A stretch of 64,000 bases of DNA from Tubulanus polymorphus (Eukaryota; Nemertea; Palaeonemertea; Tubulaniformes; Tubulanidae), in the NCBI RefSeq assembly GCF_964204645.1, contig NC_134034.1:12281962-12345961 (forward strand), given 5' to 3'. Each line of letters starts with the position of its first letter. Positions within the stretch are counted from its first letter, which is position 1. The notes under the pieces are model-generated. The model did no database searches. It worked only from the letters and a program-made list of their open reading frames with translations, and was not told where the DNA came from. Shown piece after piece: positions 10,042-22,559 of the stretch. Position numbers and translations under genes: made by a program.

Positions 10042-12641
10042 TCAAGGTTGTTGTTGTTGTTGTTGGAAAACTTTGCGCGCGAGTTGTTCCTGCGAGGCGT
10101 ATGACCGCAATGCCGTCAGGTTACACATCAGCTGCTGGTCGACCGACATTTCGGCAATGTCGCAATGTTTTTCGTTGTAGAAATGAATCAGACCGGGATC
10201 CAAGGCGCGAATCACCTAGAAACAGACAGACGGAGAGAAAGAAAGAAAGAGAGTTTGAAATATTTTAAAATTGTTAAGAAAATCGAAAAATATCAGATCA
10301 CTTGATATAGGCCTGTAGCTCTTTCATGGCTTAGTTTCACAGAGGTAGGCAATTTTTTACAGACATGATCAGTGTTAATTTGCAGCAGGATTTCACAATC
10401 TCCATCTTGACATACGCGGGGTAACCGGCCCAATGGATAAACAGGGGTTGTCCCCCTATACCATCCTTGCTTGCCAGGGTTTGATTGCCACCCGCCGAAG
10501 GTGACAGAGGGCACGTTTCCAAATTTTGCCTGCCTGTCCCTGCTACATGCGGTCCCGTCAGCTGTGCCTGTACCAGCGCACCCGGGCTAGTCGCACAGAG
10601 TTTCGTGTTGTGGTGCAGTCTCGTGATGCGATCAGGTTGGAATCACTACCCACTCCCCTTATCCTTGGCAGGTGAGAATGCCCTATACTAGATCAACGCC
10701 TTATATACGCAGGAATAGAGATAGTATAACGAATATTACCTTCAGATTATGATTGAGCACATGTTTTTTGTATAAACTACGATCCTCTCCGCCCCACGCG
10801 GTTTGTTTAGTATCAAACCCGGCCTGATCGTAATCCTTCCTGTATAAACACACCATACTGTAACTGTCAGTCGCCCAACGACCTGCAATTCAATAACATG
10901 GAGTTTGAATTTAACTTACAACTGCCGAACTAATTCCAGGGCCTGATTCACAAAATCAAATACATCAGACTCAAATGCTTGGTTTATTTGCTGTTGGTTA
11001 CTTCATGCTCTCAATGAGGATAACAATTCAGATTTGTGGAAGTCAATCCAGTGGTATTTTGAGTTCAAGATTATGGAGTAGGCCTACACGCATGAAGCAG
11101 AGCTCTAGCAGATCAGGGAATCCAAAAATCCCTGATATTTCCCCGACACTTGACCAAGTTCCTTAATCAAATTATGAGATATCCTCAGTGAAGGCTGTGT
11201 CTTATCAAGGTTCCTTGTGTCACTAGTCACCAGCAAGAACAAGACACCAAAAATTCAAATTCCCTGATTAAATTATAAGATATCCTCAGTGAGGGCTGTT
11301 TCTTATCAAGAGGTTCCTTGTGTCACTCATCACCAGCAAAAGTAACAAGACACCAAAAATTCAAATTCCCTGATTAAATTATGAGGTATCCTCAGTGAGG
11401 GCTGTTTCTTATCAAGAGGTTCCTTGTGTCACTCATCACCAGCAAGAACAACAAGACACCAATATTAAAATATCCTGATTGAATTCCTGATTTTCCAATA
11501 AATCCAGAATTCATTGAATCATAAGAATCGTTTAAAAGACCCGCCCCTCACGAGTGTTCTTACCTGTATATTGGTTGATATCAGTGAGGTGAGAGTCGTG
11601 CTGCACGAGGAATCCACGAGGCGTAAAACGTTCGACCATCGTCGAGTTGTAAAGCGAGAACGGTACCGGGTAGTAAACAGCGACGCCGAGCTCGGCGTTC
11701 AGACGACATCGCGTCAGAAACTCGCGCGTCATCCTGACGTGCAGATCGGCGAAAAACATCAACGAATTCCACGCGACCTGCTTCGACGCGAGGTCCAAAC
11801 CGAGGGTGCGCGAGAACGGCCGCCGAGTCTCGATCACGCGCAGTTTCACGTTCGCGCGACGCGTCATTCTCAGACGCTCGAACGCCGCGCGCACCACCGC
11901 GGCTCGAGTCCGCGTCGCGCGGTCCTCACCCGATACGAACAACACGACTAATAGCGTTACCCGCGAGTCACGCGACCGGTCGTAACGGTCGACGAACCGA
12001 CGCGACAGGTCGACGATCGCGTCCGAATCCAGTCCGCGTCCGACGAATACCGGTAACATGACCGTCACCATCGGAATCTCGGTCAGTCGATAACGACGAG
12101 TTAACTGAATTGAGTCGACCGGTTTGACCAGTTCTAGCCGATGTCGCATAACCTGTCCGGACTCCAGTCCGGCAGACGATCCGGCAAATTCTAAATCCAG
12201 GATATACTCCTCGCCGCGTAGCGGATCGAAACGACGGTATCCGTTGACGACCCGTTTTAATTTATTCTTCGCATTGTTGTCATCGCTAAGCGACAGGAAC
12301 GATGTAGCGCGAGCGACTAGATCGTGAATATCGGCCCGTTCGTGCCCGCTGAACTCATCAGTCGCCCGACCGTCCGGGTTTTTATAAAAATATTTCCCGT
12401 CGAAATATTCGTACGGTATGACGTCATTGATAGACCCCGGGCGGAACGGTTCACGAAGCTGCACCCGCACGCCCGGCTCGTCGACGATATCTTTCACGTC
12501 CAGGGGGCGCTGACAGTGAATCTGTACGCAGCGCGTGCAATCGACCGGGTACGGCCTCCACAGATCAAACAATGCTTTCATCACCATACCCGACACGAAA
12601 AACGTCAAGAATTTAACAATTTCTGTCGTTTTAATCCGCAT
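10042..12641 (-). CDS. CSGALNACT: Chondroitin sulfate N-acetylgalactosaminyltransferase-like, 3 exons, 464 aa
   Basis: A Golgi type II glycosyltransferase of the CHGN family, which adds GalNAc to start or extend chondroitin chains. Minus-strand exons: 12641-11564, 10882-10740, 10215-10042 (stop TGA), with phases that join exactly. A membrane anchor lies at residues 8-27, followed directly by the catalytic region: NGYRRFDPLRGEEY (133-146), MFFADLHV (296-303), WGGED (389-393), GLIHFYNEKHC near the end. The last features match CSGALNACT1/2 (GWGGED, GLFHLWHEKRC) better than the bifunctional chondroitin synthases, and there is no N-terminal fringe-like domain. Vertebrate enzymes are about 530-540 aa; the shortfall is in the stem region. 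Odd point: the metal-binding DxD (DVD in vertebrates) is DLH here (299-301). Exon 1 is clearly GC-richer than its surroundings. The C-terminus ends with a short glutamine run. Confidence 0.92.
11145..11500 (+). repeat. Dispersed tandem repeat, about 105-bp unit (GalNAc-transferase intron 1)
   Basis: Three units contain CACCAGCAAGAACAACAAGACACC, CCCTGATTAAATTATGAGATATCCTCAGTGA and GGTTCCTTGTGTCACT. The same unit occurs inverted in a CIR1 intron (34820-35090) and in direct orientation in ABCF2 intron 4 (42475-42710). It has no coding capacity. Confidence 0.8.
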
Positions 12642-13689
12642 TTTGTTCGTTTAATTCGTCAATTTCCGTGATTTACTCGGATTCTTTAGAATTCTCCATC
12701 GGCATCGCTTGAAAATTCTCGTTTCCACTCATTCTAAAGAATTGGAATAGGCCTATCTATTCTTTGCTGCTAAGAATCTGAATAAAACATCGTTCGAGCT
12801 GTAAATCAGTCGAAACCCAAATTACATATTCGTAAACACGTAGAATCTCTTGAAAATTTAATTGAATTGAAAAATTCAAGGGCTCGATATTGTGTGGATA
12901 CCGTAGGTGGCAGCACTATCCAGTAAATAACTTTTCAGACCGACTTGAACTTCGTTGATAGAATTTGTTTTTTTACGACGAGACCCATTTTTACGATGAT
13001 TTTTAGCATGTCACAGCTAACATTCGGGATTTCGGTGCAGTAATGGACAGGCAACCAGTCTAACCGTCCAATCAGACCATAGTTCTATGATCAGACATAC
13101 ACTCTCATTCAATGAACGGGTTCTGGGCCGCAACCCCCACGTGACGATTCGTTCGCCACACGTGTTCGGGAGGATGCGAAAGCGATAAATGACAAAAATG
13201 GTCTACGGCGACGGAATAGTGGTTTGAATGGCGTTTAAAGATAATAACAACAACTGAATTTGTCGCCCAAACCAGTTTTATCATTACGTTAACGTTCCAA
13301 AATCTAGATCCGGGTTTCGGATATGGAAGATTGACAATCGAGGATTTGGACAATTTAGTGAAATGATGATTTAAAAGTTTCAGATTAGCGATTTTAGACT
13401 TAAGTTCATCCAAACATAAACATAAAACTCTGTTCTATGGTCTAAACTACAATGGATAACATCGGATCCAGAATTTTGGAGGGAGTTGACATTTAAAAAA
13501 ACTTGAGCGGATCCCGTGATTGAATCACCACAGATCGCGCTGAATAAACAACACAACACAAAAATAAATACATTTATTCAGGTTTACAAAATAGATTCTG
13601 CGATTTCAGTTCATGTGAACATCAATGACAACCACGTTTTGATTGATGAGAGTTAAAATAAGAGTAATTATTATAGAGATGAGATAGAA

Positions 13690-13797
13690 GTGATTGTGTA
13701 AGAGGTTTAGAGGTGATTGTGTAAGAGGTTTAGAGGTGATTGTGTAAGAGGTTTAGAGGTGATTGTGTAAGAGGTTTAGAGGTGATTGTGTAAGAGA
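13690..13797 (+). repeat. 23-bp minisatellite, about 5 units
   Basis: The unit GTGATTGTGTAAGAGGTTTAGAG is repeated almost without change five times, the last degenerate. It is intergenic. Confidence 0.9.
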
Positions 13798-14212
13798 TTT
13801 TATCAAAACATGGCTGTAACTGATAGGATTAAAGAACAGTGACATTCACAAACAGAAAATCAATCGTACAATTATACTGGCAATCTGTAATCGCTGGTCA
13901 TTGCCTGGCCATTGGTCATTTCTGGTCATCTGGCAATTGGTCATCCCTGGCAATTGGTAAATTGGTCATCCCTGGACTTCTGGTAATTGGTCATCTCCTA
14001 ACAGGTTAAAACAAAATGTAGAATCATAAACGATACAAGCTGGTCAGCCAATCTAGTCAGGTAAGATGCAGCTCCAAACAGTTACTGAGAAGCTGAAACC
14101 GAGGTGAACTAAAGACCCAACGTCACCTGACCTCCTTAAGAGCGGGCAATCTGTGATTGCAGGAGGACTGATTGCTTCCTCAGGATGCACACCGCTACTG
14201 AGGAGGAGGCAG

Positions 14213-14452
14213 AATTAGATGATGATGATGAGGAGGCAGAACTAGATGATGATGATGATGATGATGATGTAATGATGATGATGATGAGGCAGAACTAGAT
14301 GATGATGAGCTAGATGATGATGATGATGATGATGAGGATGAGGAGGCAGAACTTGATGATGATGAGGAGGAGGCAGAGCTATATGATGCTGATGATGAGG
14401 AGGCAGAACTAGATGATGATGATGATGATGATGACGATGATGATGAGGCAGA
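14213..14452 (+). repeat. GAT/GAGGAGGCAGAAC compound satellite, outside the left inverted arm
   Basis: GAT runs alternate with a GAGGAGGCAGAACTAGAT block about seven times. It ends roughly 200 bases before the left arm of the large inverted duplication. A different CTCCTGCTGCTCC array holds the equivalent place outside the right arm. Confidence 0.9.
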
Positions 14453-14659
14453 ACAAGTATGATTTATTTAAATTGTATCCATACACATGTAGTACATACC
14501 GTTAATGTGTGTAGCTGACTGTGAAAATCAGTTCTATATCAGATTCTACAACTCCTCAGCAATGATTGACACTGAAATGAAAATAACAGATTCTTCAATT
14601 TATCAAATTCATGAAATGAACTGTTGAAATTCTGTTGTCATACACATACCAGTTATCGT

Positions 14660-15575
14660 GTGGAGTTGAAAACATGTTCAGGACCAGAATTCAGTTAATC
14701 TTCAAACGGACTAAAACAAAATGTAGAATCATTATAACGGTTATTGAATTTATCTCCAGCAAGTATCTGTATCCATCTTCAGCTCACTTCACACACAGCT
14801 GTAGATCAGAGTTCCTTACAGCGACCACTGAATCAACCTAATCATTACAACTGAAATAATGATAACACATTCTATATGAATACATATGAAGCACATCTGA
14901 AACCAAAGTGATAGAAAAATAGAAAGTTGTAAAATGTTTTCTGACGCAGTTTGATTTGTGTCAGATTGTAACTGTAGAAGTTTCAGTCTAATAGAGATAT
15001 AACTGATGTACATGTAACACTGACTGTGTAAAACTGCAGTCATTTATTCACTTATTCCTCCTCAGTTTGAAGAATTTTTGTTCTCTCATCTTCATTAGCG
15101 ATAAGAATCATTCTCATCCGTGTAACTACAACATCGTAACATTTCTACTTATTCAATCATAGAGGGAATGAGTAGTATGGCGCTTGGGTATGGAATGAAA
15201 CAGGGTATGGGAGTTGACACGTTAGGGGAGGATAGGACATTGTGATAAGGTAAGGTCAGGTTGGATGATGCAGGGTTGTTTGATATGGTTGGATTAGATG
15301 ATCAGTTTAATATAGAACTGTTTGGGGTGGGTGTATGTGGTAGTGTACGATGTATAGTTAGGGAGGTGTATGATGATGGAGAAAGGTTGCCGATAGAGGG
15401 TGGTACAGGTGTGATGCTGGTATGGTATGTGTAAGGTAGGGGGCGCTGTGTGTAGAGTGTTAAGGATATAGTAAGGTACAGTTAGAGTAATATGAAAGTG
15501 TAAGTTTGGGTAATGCAGGGTCAGGATATTTGGTGTTGTTGAGGTGAGGGTGAGGTCGGGGGTGGTGTCTGTGGA
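14660..15575 (+). repeat. Left arm of a large imperfect inverted duplication
   Basis: Read as reverse complement, this arm matches 17575-17745 and 18540-19320 in order. Landmarks: GTGTGGAGTTGAAAACATGTTC pairs with a block at about 19300, ATAGAGGGAATGAGTAG (15160) with CTACTCATTCCCTCTAT (18783), and GTGTTGTTGAGGTGAGGGTG (15532) with CACCCTCACCTCAACAAC (17597). The arm is non-coding; identity looks like roughly 85-90 percent by eye. The spacer to the other arm is 2.0 kb. Confidence 0.85.
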
Positions 15576-16019
15576 AGGTACGTGATGTGATATAAGGGGT
15601 GGAGCTAGGACAGTACAGAGTGTGATGAGTGATTGATGGGGTCGCTCCATCTCTCAGCCTCCTCCAGGCCGCTCCCTTTAGACATCTCAATGCTTCTCCA
15701 ACCCTCCCAATCCCTCAAACTACTCCTCAATTCCATGTGAAATACTAGATGATACCTGCAACATTTTGAATATCAAGACACATCAAAACAATGACAAATC
15801 AGTAACAGTATTTTACATGTGTGTCACATGATTCATTTTAACAAGTGAACGATTCATGAAGCAAATGACGGCAAAATCTTCTGATTCACAAATCTCTGAA
15901 TAGTTTTTACCAGACTACAAGCTTTACAAATAACAAACTGATGAGAAATGGACTCTGAACCCACAACACAATTATTCAAGATTTTCTGTGAATTATTTCT
16001 TATATTTGTCACGTTACGC

Positions 16020-16052
16020 CCAGTGATACATGAAACTCAGCACCTCCTCTCT

Positions 16053-16083
<31 letters not shown>

Positions 16084-16433
16084 ATACTTTCTTATTTGCC
16101 ATTTTGGTGAACATTTTTAAGCACGTGAGGTAGGTGTAGACCACTGCCCGCTCTCTAAGCCAGTAGTGGACTACCCTTTGGACCCAACTTTTGTGCTTGG
16201 TGGCTTTTAGCTCACCTTTCTTGAGTCGAGGTAGGAATAGACCCCTGCCCGCCATCTAGGCCAACAGAACACTAAACCTTCGAATTGCTCTCGGACCCCA
16301 CTCTTTACATTTTTTTTTTTTTTTTGAGTCGAGGTAGGAATAGACCCCTGGCCGCCATCTCAGTGTGCAGGACTCTAAACCTCCGAATTGCTCTCGGACC
16401 CCACTCTTTTCATGTTCTTTCTTTTTCTTATGG

Positions 16434-16486
<53 letters not shown>

Positions 16487-16500
16487 CTTGCTCTGTATCA
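16020..16500 (+). repeat. Simple repeats (TCTCAC, poly-T, TCTC) in a short duplicated segment
   Basis: A CTCTCACTCTCAC run at 16045-16085, a T tract near 16311-16325 and a TCTC run at 16438-16490. Between them a roughly 80-base sentence (GAGTCGAGGTAGGAATAGACC ... CCGAATTGCTCTCGGACCCC) occurs twice. It lies in the spacer of the large inverted duplication. Confidence 0.8.
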
Positions 16501-16596
16501 GTACCACCCGGCAGTACGTGAATATATAAGAAATATAGTAATTGAACTGGGTTTAAATCCATCTCAATCAGTGCTTTTACAGAATCCCATATAAGG

Positions 16597-16760
16597 AATG
16601 AAATCCACTTGCACGGGGGGCAAGCATATCTGTAATCTCGTTGTCCCCTACAAAAATTGCTTGCCCTTCACAGGTAGTCTGATTGGTAGCACTATCATCT
16701 GTTGTATCGAGTGGAAAAAAGCTTTTTGTGACATAAAACTGCACTAGGGCAGTGGTTCAC
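16597..16760 (+). repeat. Dispersed element, copy 1 (matches 61163-61320)
   Basis: Shared blocks with 61163-61320 are AAGGAATGAAATCCACTTGC, GGGGCAAGCATATCTG, CTTGCCCTnCACAGG and TTGTATCGAGTGG followed by AAAAAGCTTT. It is about 160 bp with no coding capacity; family unknown. Confidence 0.65.
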
Positions 16761-17339
16761 TATAGTCAATCACAATCATATCATTGTTTGATGATATTGT
16801 TTATTTGCAGTGACATTTGGTTCAATGAAACAAGTTTCAATTCCTAAATGAATCAATGAATTCAATCTTCAATAGCATCATACTCGACGTATCTTATATA
16901 GAGATTGTGGAATAGTAAGCGCGGGAAGGAGGAAGGGAAGGAGGTAATGCCAGTCCGGACTGGACCACTTTCTCTGAATCACATTTGCCTACCCCAACAT
17001 CACCCAGGCTGTACTGTCCTATCACCATCCATGTCACCATCACCAGACATATATACACAGACAAATAAGACAAAAACAGAATTCTATCTGGAGATTTCTA
17101 TCTAAAGAAGTTATGGGGGGACTTTCTCCTGGTGAGTGAAACGCCAAGAGCATCACTCACCATTGTTCAAAGCATGAACTGTGGCTCCATCTATTACCCC
17201 CCTACGTAATCAATGAGTCTGACTCTAATCAAATAATCCTAGGTCAACTGGATCACACGAATCAGACCTGAATCCATTTTTTCCAAATTTGCCACATAGT
17301 CTTTTTGATTTTTGGTTCTAAATGATTTTGGTTTAACAA

Positions 17340-17510
17340 TAATCTAACAACTTAAGACCAGTCTACGCTCATCTTGGTTCTACTGCCAATCTAACAACTT
17401 AAGACCAGTCTAAACTCATTTTGGTTCTATAGCCAATCTTACAACTTAAGACCAGGCTAAGACCATTTTAGTTCTTTAGCCAATCTAACAAGACTGGTAA
17501 AATGATTTTA
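17340..17510 (+). repeat. Tandem units of a CTTAAGACCAGTCTAA motif
   Basis: Three units of about 60 bp carry CCAATCTAACAACTTAAGACCAGTCTAAnnTCAT. The motif is shared with the short inverted-repeat elements at 431-572 and 3150-3275, so the array may derive from that family. Confidence 0.6.
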
Positions 17511-17574
17511 AAAGCCCATTTTCTTAGATTTAACTCAAAAATAATTTTCCAAATTTGCCACTTGGACACTTGAC

Positions 17575-19320
17575 ATGGATAAATTCTACTGAATTCACCC
17601 TCACCTCAACAACACCAAACATCCTGACCCCACATTACCCAAACTTACACTTTCGTATTACTCTAACTGTACCTTACTCTATCCTTAACACTCTACACAC
17701 ACCACCCCCTACCTTACACATACCATACCAGCATCACTACTACACATCCTCACTCGCCAGGGTCTGGTTGCCTTCCACTGAAACTCAAAAACACTGATGA
17801 AACTTCCTTCATAGCCAGTTGCTCTCATGCGCCGAAAACTGCCCGGCAACCAGTTGTCTCCAATCGCAGTGTCGATGAAGGCTAGGCTTTAGACCACTGA
17901 CGGGCGAACAGGTCACTGCCAGGGGTCGGGCGGGTGGAGAGTGGGTGGGTTGCCGTGTGGGCAGACAGGTCACTGCCAGGGGTCGGGCGGGTGGAGAGTG
18001 GGTGGGTTGCCGCGTGGGCAGACAGGTTACTGCCAGGGGTCGGGCGGGTGGAGAGTGGGTGGGTTGCCGTGTGGGCAGACAAGTCACTGCCAGGGGTCGG
18101 GCGGGTGGAGAGTGGTTGGGTTGCCGTGTGGGCAGACGAGTCACTGCCAGGTCACATGATTAGACCTTGACCCTTGACCTGACTCAGACAAATACAATGA
18201 TTTCCTGTGATGTTGTTTTCCCGATCCGGAACTCCGTATTCTCCGCTGCTGACATCAACTTATCCTTTATTGGAGTTTATTGAAGGATATTTGCCAACAG
18301 TAAAACATGTACACCTCATTGTGACTGGCATCACTGGTGGTCGATAGAGTTTTTGCTTACCGAGGGTCCAACACAACAATAACGTATATTTCCATAATTT
18401 TCATTGGCTGGATAATTCCTCTGTTTTCATTGGCTGGATAATTCCTTGTATTCCAACAGACCGATGGATAAAGTTGCGGGCAGCATTTGTGTAGACGTGA
18501 GCTTCAGCAGGAAGCAACACGAGCCCTGGTGAGTGAGGATGCTACTGTACCACCCTCTACCAGCAACCTTTCAATCCGTTATCATACACCCTCCGAACAT
18601 ACACACCGTACACTACCACATACATCACTTACCCCCAAACAGATCTATATAAAACTCATCATCGAATCTAAACACATCAAACAACCCTGTATCATCCAAC
18701 CGACCTTACCTTATCACATTACCCTATCCTACCCTAACTGTCAACTACACCATACCCTGTCCCATTCCATACCCAAACCTCATACTACTCATTCCCTCTA
18801 TGATTGAATAAGTAGAAATGTTACGATGTTGTAGTTACACGGATGAGAATGATTCTTATCACGATGAGAAGATGAGAGAACAAACTTCTTCAAACCGAGG
18901 AGGAATAAGTGAATAAATGACTGCAGTGTTACACAGTCAGTGTTACATGTAGGCTACATCAGTTATATCTCTATTAGACTGAAACAATGAGTGAAACTTC
19001 TACAGTTACAATCTGACACAAATCAAACTGCGTCAGAAAACATTTTACAACTTTCTGTTTTTCTATCACTTTGGTTTTAGATGTGCTTCATACGTATTCA
19101 TAAATAGAATCTGTTATCATTATTTCAGTTGTTATGATAAGGTTGATTCAGTGGTCGCTGTAAGGAACTCTGATCTATAGCTGTGTGTGAAGTGAGCTGA
19201 AGATGGATACAGATACTTGCTGGAGATATATTCAATAACCGTTATAATGATTCTACATTTAGTTTTAGTCTGTTAGAAGATAAACTGAACTCTGGTCCTG
19301 AACATCTTCAACTCCTCTAT
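17575..19320 (-). repeat. Right arm of the large inverted duplication, split by an insertion
   Basis: 17575-17745 and 18540-19320 pair, inverted, with the two ends of the left arm (14660-15575). The 800 bases between them (17746-18539) have no partner in the left arm and hold a 57-bp minisatellite, so either this arm gained them or the left arm lost them. Confidence 0.85.
17911..18150 (+). repeat. 57-bp GC-rich minisatellite, about 4 units
   Basis: The unit runs GGTCACTGCCAGGGGTCGGG through TGCCGTGTGGGCAGACA. Because 57 is a multiple of three, several frames on both strands stay open and give 19-residue repeats. No start, splice or homology supports translation. Confidence 0.9.
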
Positions 19321-19382
19321 CAATAAGTGGTATGAATGAACACATAATTCTAAAACTACTTATCTTGTCTCTTCTGTGATTC

Positions 19383-19745
19383 ATTCAGCTGCTCCTGCAC
19401 TGCTCCTACGATACTCCTGCTACTCTTACGATACTCCTGCTGCTCTTACGATACTCCTGCTGCTCCTACGATACTCCTGCTGCTTCTACAATACTCCTGC
19501 TGTTCTTACGATACTCATGCTGCTCCTACGTTACTCCTGCTGCTCCTACGATACTCCTGCTGCTCCTACGATACTCCTGCTACTCTTACGATACTCCTGC
19601 TGCTCCTACGATACTCCTGCTGCTCTTACGATACTCCTGCTGCTCCTACGAGCTGCTCCTGCTACTCCTACGAGCTGCTCCTGCTGCACCTATGATGCTC
19701 CTGCTGCTCCTACAATACTCCTGCTCTGCTGCTCCTACAGCGTTG
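19383..19745 (+). repeat. Minisatellite CTGCTCCTACGATACTC, outside the right inverted arm
   Basis: About 20 near-identical 18-bp units (GCTCCTACGATACTCCTGCT and variants). It starts about 60 bases outside the right arm of the inverted duplication. An open frame through it is a by-product of the 18-bp period. Confidence 0.9.
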
Positions 19746-22141
19746 CGCTTGACTCAATCTTGTTTCATACCACAGTAAACAGGAATTGTGCCTGAAATAA
19801 AGAATATTAGATTTCAATGTGGTATCTGTTGATTGTAGACTATTTACAGATATCAGTTACACAATTGAATGAATGAGAGACAAACCTTTTCTAAAAGATG
19901 ATTAATAGATCTCAGCCTAGTTACAGCCAGTGACGGGGGGGGGGGGCAGTTTATATTGTTGTTTTTATCTGATTTTCAAACCGACCGTTGAAGGAAGGAT
20001 TGATGAAATCTGTTGTTTGTATCTGTAACAATAAGAAAAGGAGGTCACTGTAATTATTCCTTGTAATATTCACCACAACATAATCTGTAAACAGTAATAA
20101 CTTATTTAGGTCATTCATCACAACTGGCTGTACTGCTGTTGTTACTGTTTGTGTCGAACATCGATCTTCACACCACAACTAAAGCTTTTTTAGCAGATTG
20201 ATTGCATTTGCCGTTTTCATATTATTTGTTTTGAACAAGCAGGTCACATGTAACTTTCACATTTTCTCCCTCATACGTACGTGTTGTGTAGTAAGCAGAG
20301 AGGCGAGGTGCGGACCACCGAACCGTGACGTACTTCAAAAACGACTTTGAATATAGTTTGGCGCCGGGTCTCAGGTCAGTTTTAGAGTCGGTGTTATGTA
20401 CCTGCATCTCCGGGGTTTATACCGAACTGTTAACTAATACGTAGATATAATTCAAGGATAAAAAAACTGGAAAAATTCCTAGACTTACCAAATTTCAATA
20501 TGGCGGGTCATGACTCCACACCGGAAGTGATGACTCGCGGATTCGCCATGCATTGTGCTGTTACAAGTTAAGATCATTTGCCGAGCTACAGATTTATTTT
20601 CGTATTCATTCTGATTTATATTGTGTAAGAATTACATAATCATGATTAAAACTGACCAGTGTAATCATGCACGTGGCTCGATCAATGCATCATTGCTTGC
20701 CAGGGATGGTTGCCTCTGCTATCGGAGCTTTCCGGCTACCATCAATGGTTTTACTCGCTTCCCTGTATACACTCAGCATCCTCTGCAGGTTGGTTTTATA
20801 CCGGAGCCAACTCACGCTGGCCTAATTGTTAACCGTCAAGTGCTGCCCCTTATAAATCGTAGACGGTAAATGTGTGAACTAACGTTTTACTCATATGCCG
20901 CAGTAGGAATATTGTATCATATTGTAAGTGCGTGTATTCACCGCTAATGATAAACTCAGAGGCAGCACTAGACGGTTCAGATCTGTAAACGTTGGGACCG
21001 AAGATGGTAATTAGGTACCAATAGTTCATCGGTTATTGAGCATTATCAATTAGCTGGGGTCCAGTAGGTAAACTGCATCTCAATCGAGGATAAAATGTCT
21101 ATCAGGTAACGTTTCGACCTCGCGCCTGAGTATATTACAGTCTGTAGACTGAGATGACGGGCCTTGACGCATCCCGAGTCCAACTCGTTTATGTCTCAGA
21201 TGGAGCGCGCGGGGCAGGGCCGTCATTATATTGCTGACTTATCCAAATTACACTTACACAGCGCAACGTTTTTCAGTGTGTAAACTCCGTCGTACTCGGC
21301 ATTATAGGACAGTGAGGAATTGAATTTTAGCCACCTGAGCCCTTGGCTTGATTCGAGCAAAAGACCTTAAATGATTCACAGAATTTGATTATGAGTCAGA
21401 TTTTCAAAATTTTTGAAGAATGCTTTCTTTGGTTTTGAGATCAATTAAAATTCACTCCTGAAAACATTAGTAAACTAGGGGTCCATCTGAATATGTCATT
21501 ATACACTTATTCTGATATTTATGTGTTAAAAATAGAAAAATAATAGAATAATCAAACTTTTTAATGAAAAAATGTTAATAGAATGATAAAATGTTTAAAT
21601 ATAAAAATTGTGAGTAATGTGTGAGTAGAATAATTTTAGGTTTGCACTGAAAACATAGAAAAATAGTGAAAATAGTAAAAAATTTTAATCAAAAGTAAGG
21701 AGTGATTAACGAGTTGTTAAAAATAGATTCTTAATGGAAACATTGAAAATTAATAAAACAGTACAATAATTTAGATCTTCAACATAAAAGTGTAAGTAAA
21801 GTGTGAGTAAAATAATTTAGATTTTAAGTAATAAAAAGTTTAAGTAAATAATTTAGATTTTAGAATATAAGTAATCTAGAAAATTCAATTTAATAAAATT
21901 TTGCTATATAAATGAAAGAAGAAACCGAATTCAAAATTGAAATAAAAGAAACTAATAACTTCTTTTCACTATTTAACGTTAAAAATCACTAAAGAATTTA
22001 GTGTATGCAAGATCATAAATTGATAAAATTGATAATATCACAATAAGCCTTTTTACAGTTTCAATACTATTTAATGAAACATATTCAATTATTGAACTTA
22101 TAGATACTTCAGATAATGGCGTAAAAATCCTAGAATATTTA

Positions 22142-22290
22142 GTACAGTTTAAAAGAATTAGTTGATTTCAACATCAGCTGAAAACAGCTATAGTTGATTT
22201 CAACATCTACTGAAAAAAACTATAGTTGATTTCAACATCTACTGAAAAAACAATCAGTTGATTTCAACATCAGCTGAAAACAACTTCCAT
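22142..22290 (+). repeat. Short tandem repeat, about 35-bp unit x4
   Basis: Four units contain AGTTGATTTCAACATCAGCTGAAAA or its CATCTACTG variant. GTTGATTTCAAC is itself nearly palindromic. It lies in AT-rich intergenic DNA before the Penelope-like remnant. Confidence 0.85.
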
Positions 22291-22559
22291 CTAAAAAAAT
22301 TGTTCCGCGTAAAATATTCAAAAGTAAAGTCCCCGATGACGCAATCCCATTATCTCCGGAATGAGTGAATTAAAGCCACAAATATTATATAAATTGGGCC
22401 AAAAGTTTCTTCATGACGAAAAGGTTGATTTCAGCGGTGTGCATAAAAAACACAAATCTTTTTACTAACATTTAAACACGAATCTGTTGAGAATCACAAT
22501 ATCCGTGATGAGGCAATGATTAAAATCCCACAAATAAATGAATAAATCTAAAAAGTTTA

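Noticed and set aside
13105-13413. 102-aa minus-strand frame near the GalNAc-transferase start
   Set aside because: No family resemblance, and it lies upstream of the gene without matching splice sites.
15294-15690. Minus-strand frames rich in Thr/Pro/His/Tyr
   Set aside because: They lie in the left arm of the inverted duplication, have biased composition and are not kept in the right arm.
17809-18170. Open frames on both strands with 19-residue repeats
   Set aside because: They arise from a 57-bp minisatellite whose period is a multiple of three; no signal, splice or homology support.
19376-19795. 139-aa open frame of Leu/Tyr/Ser repeats
   Set aside because: By-product of an 18-bp minisatellite; low complexity and no gene context.
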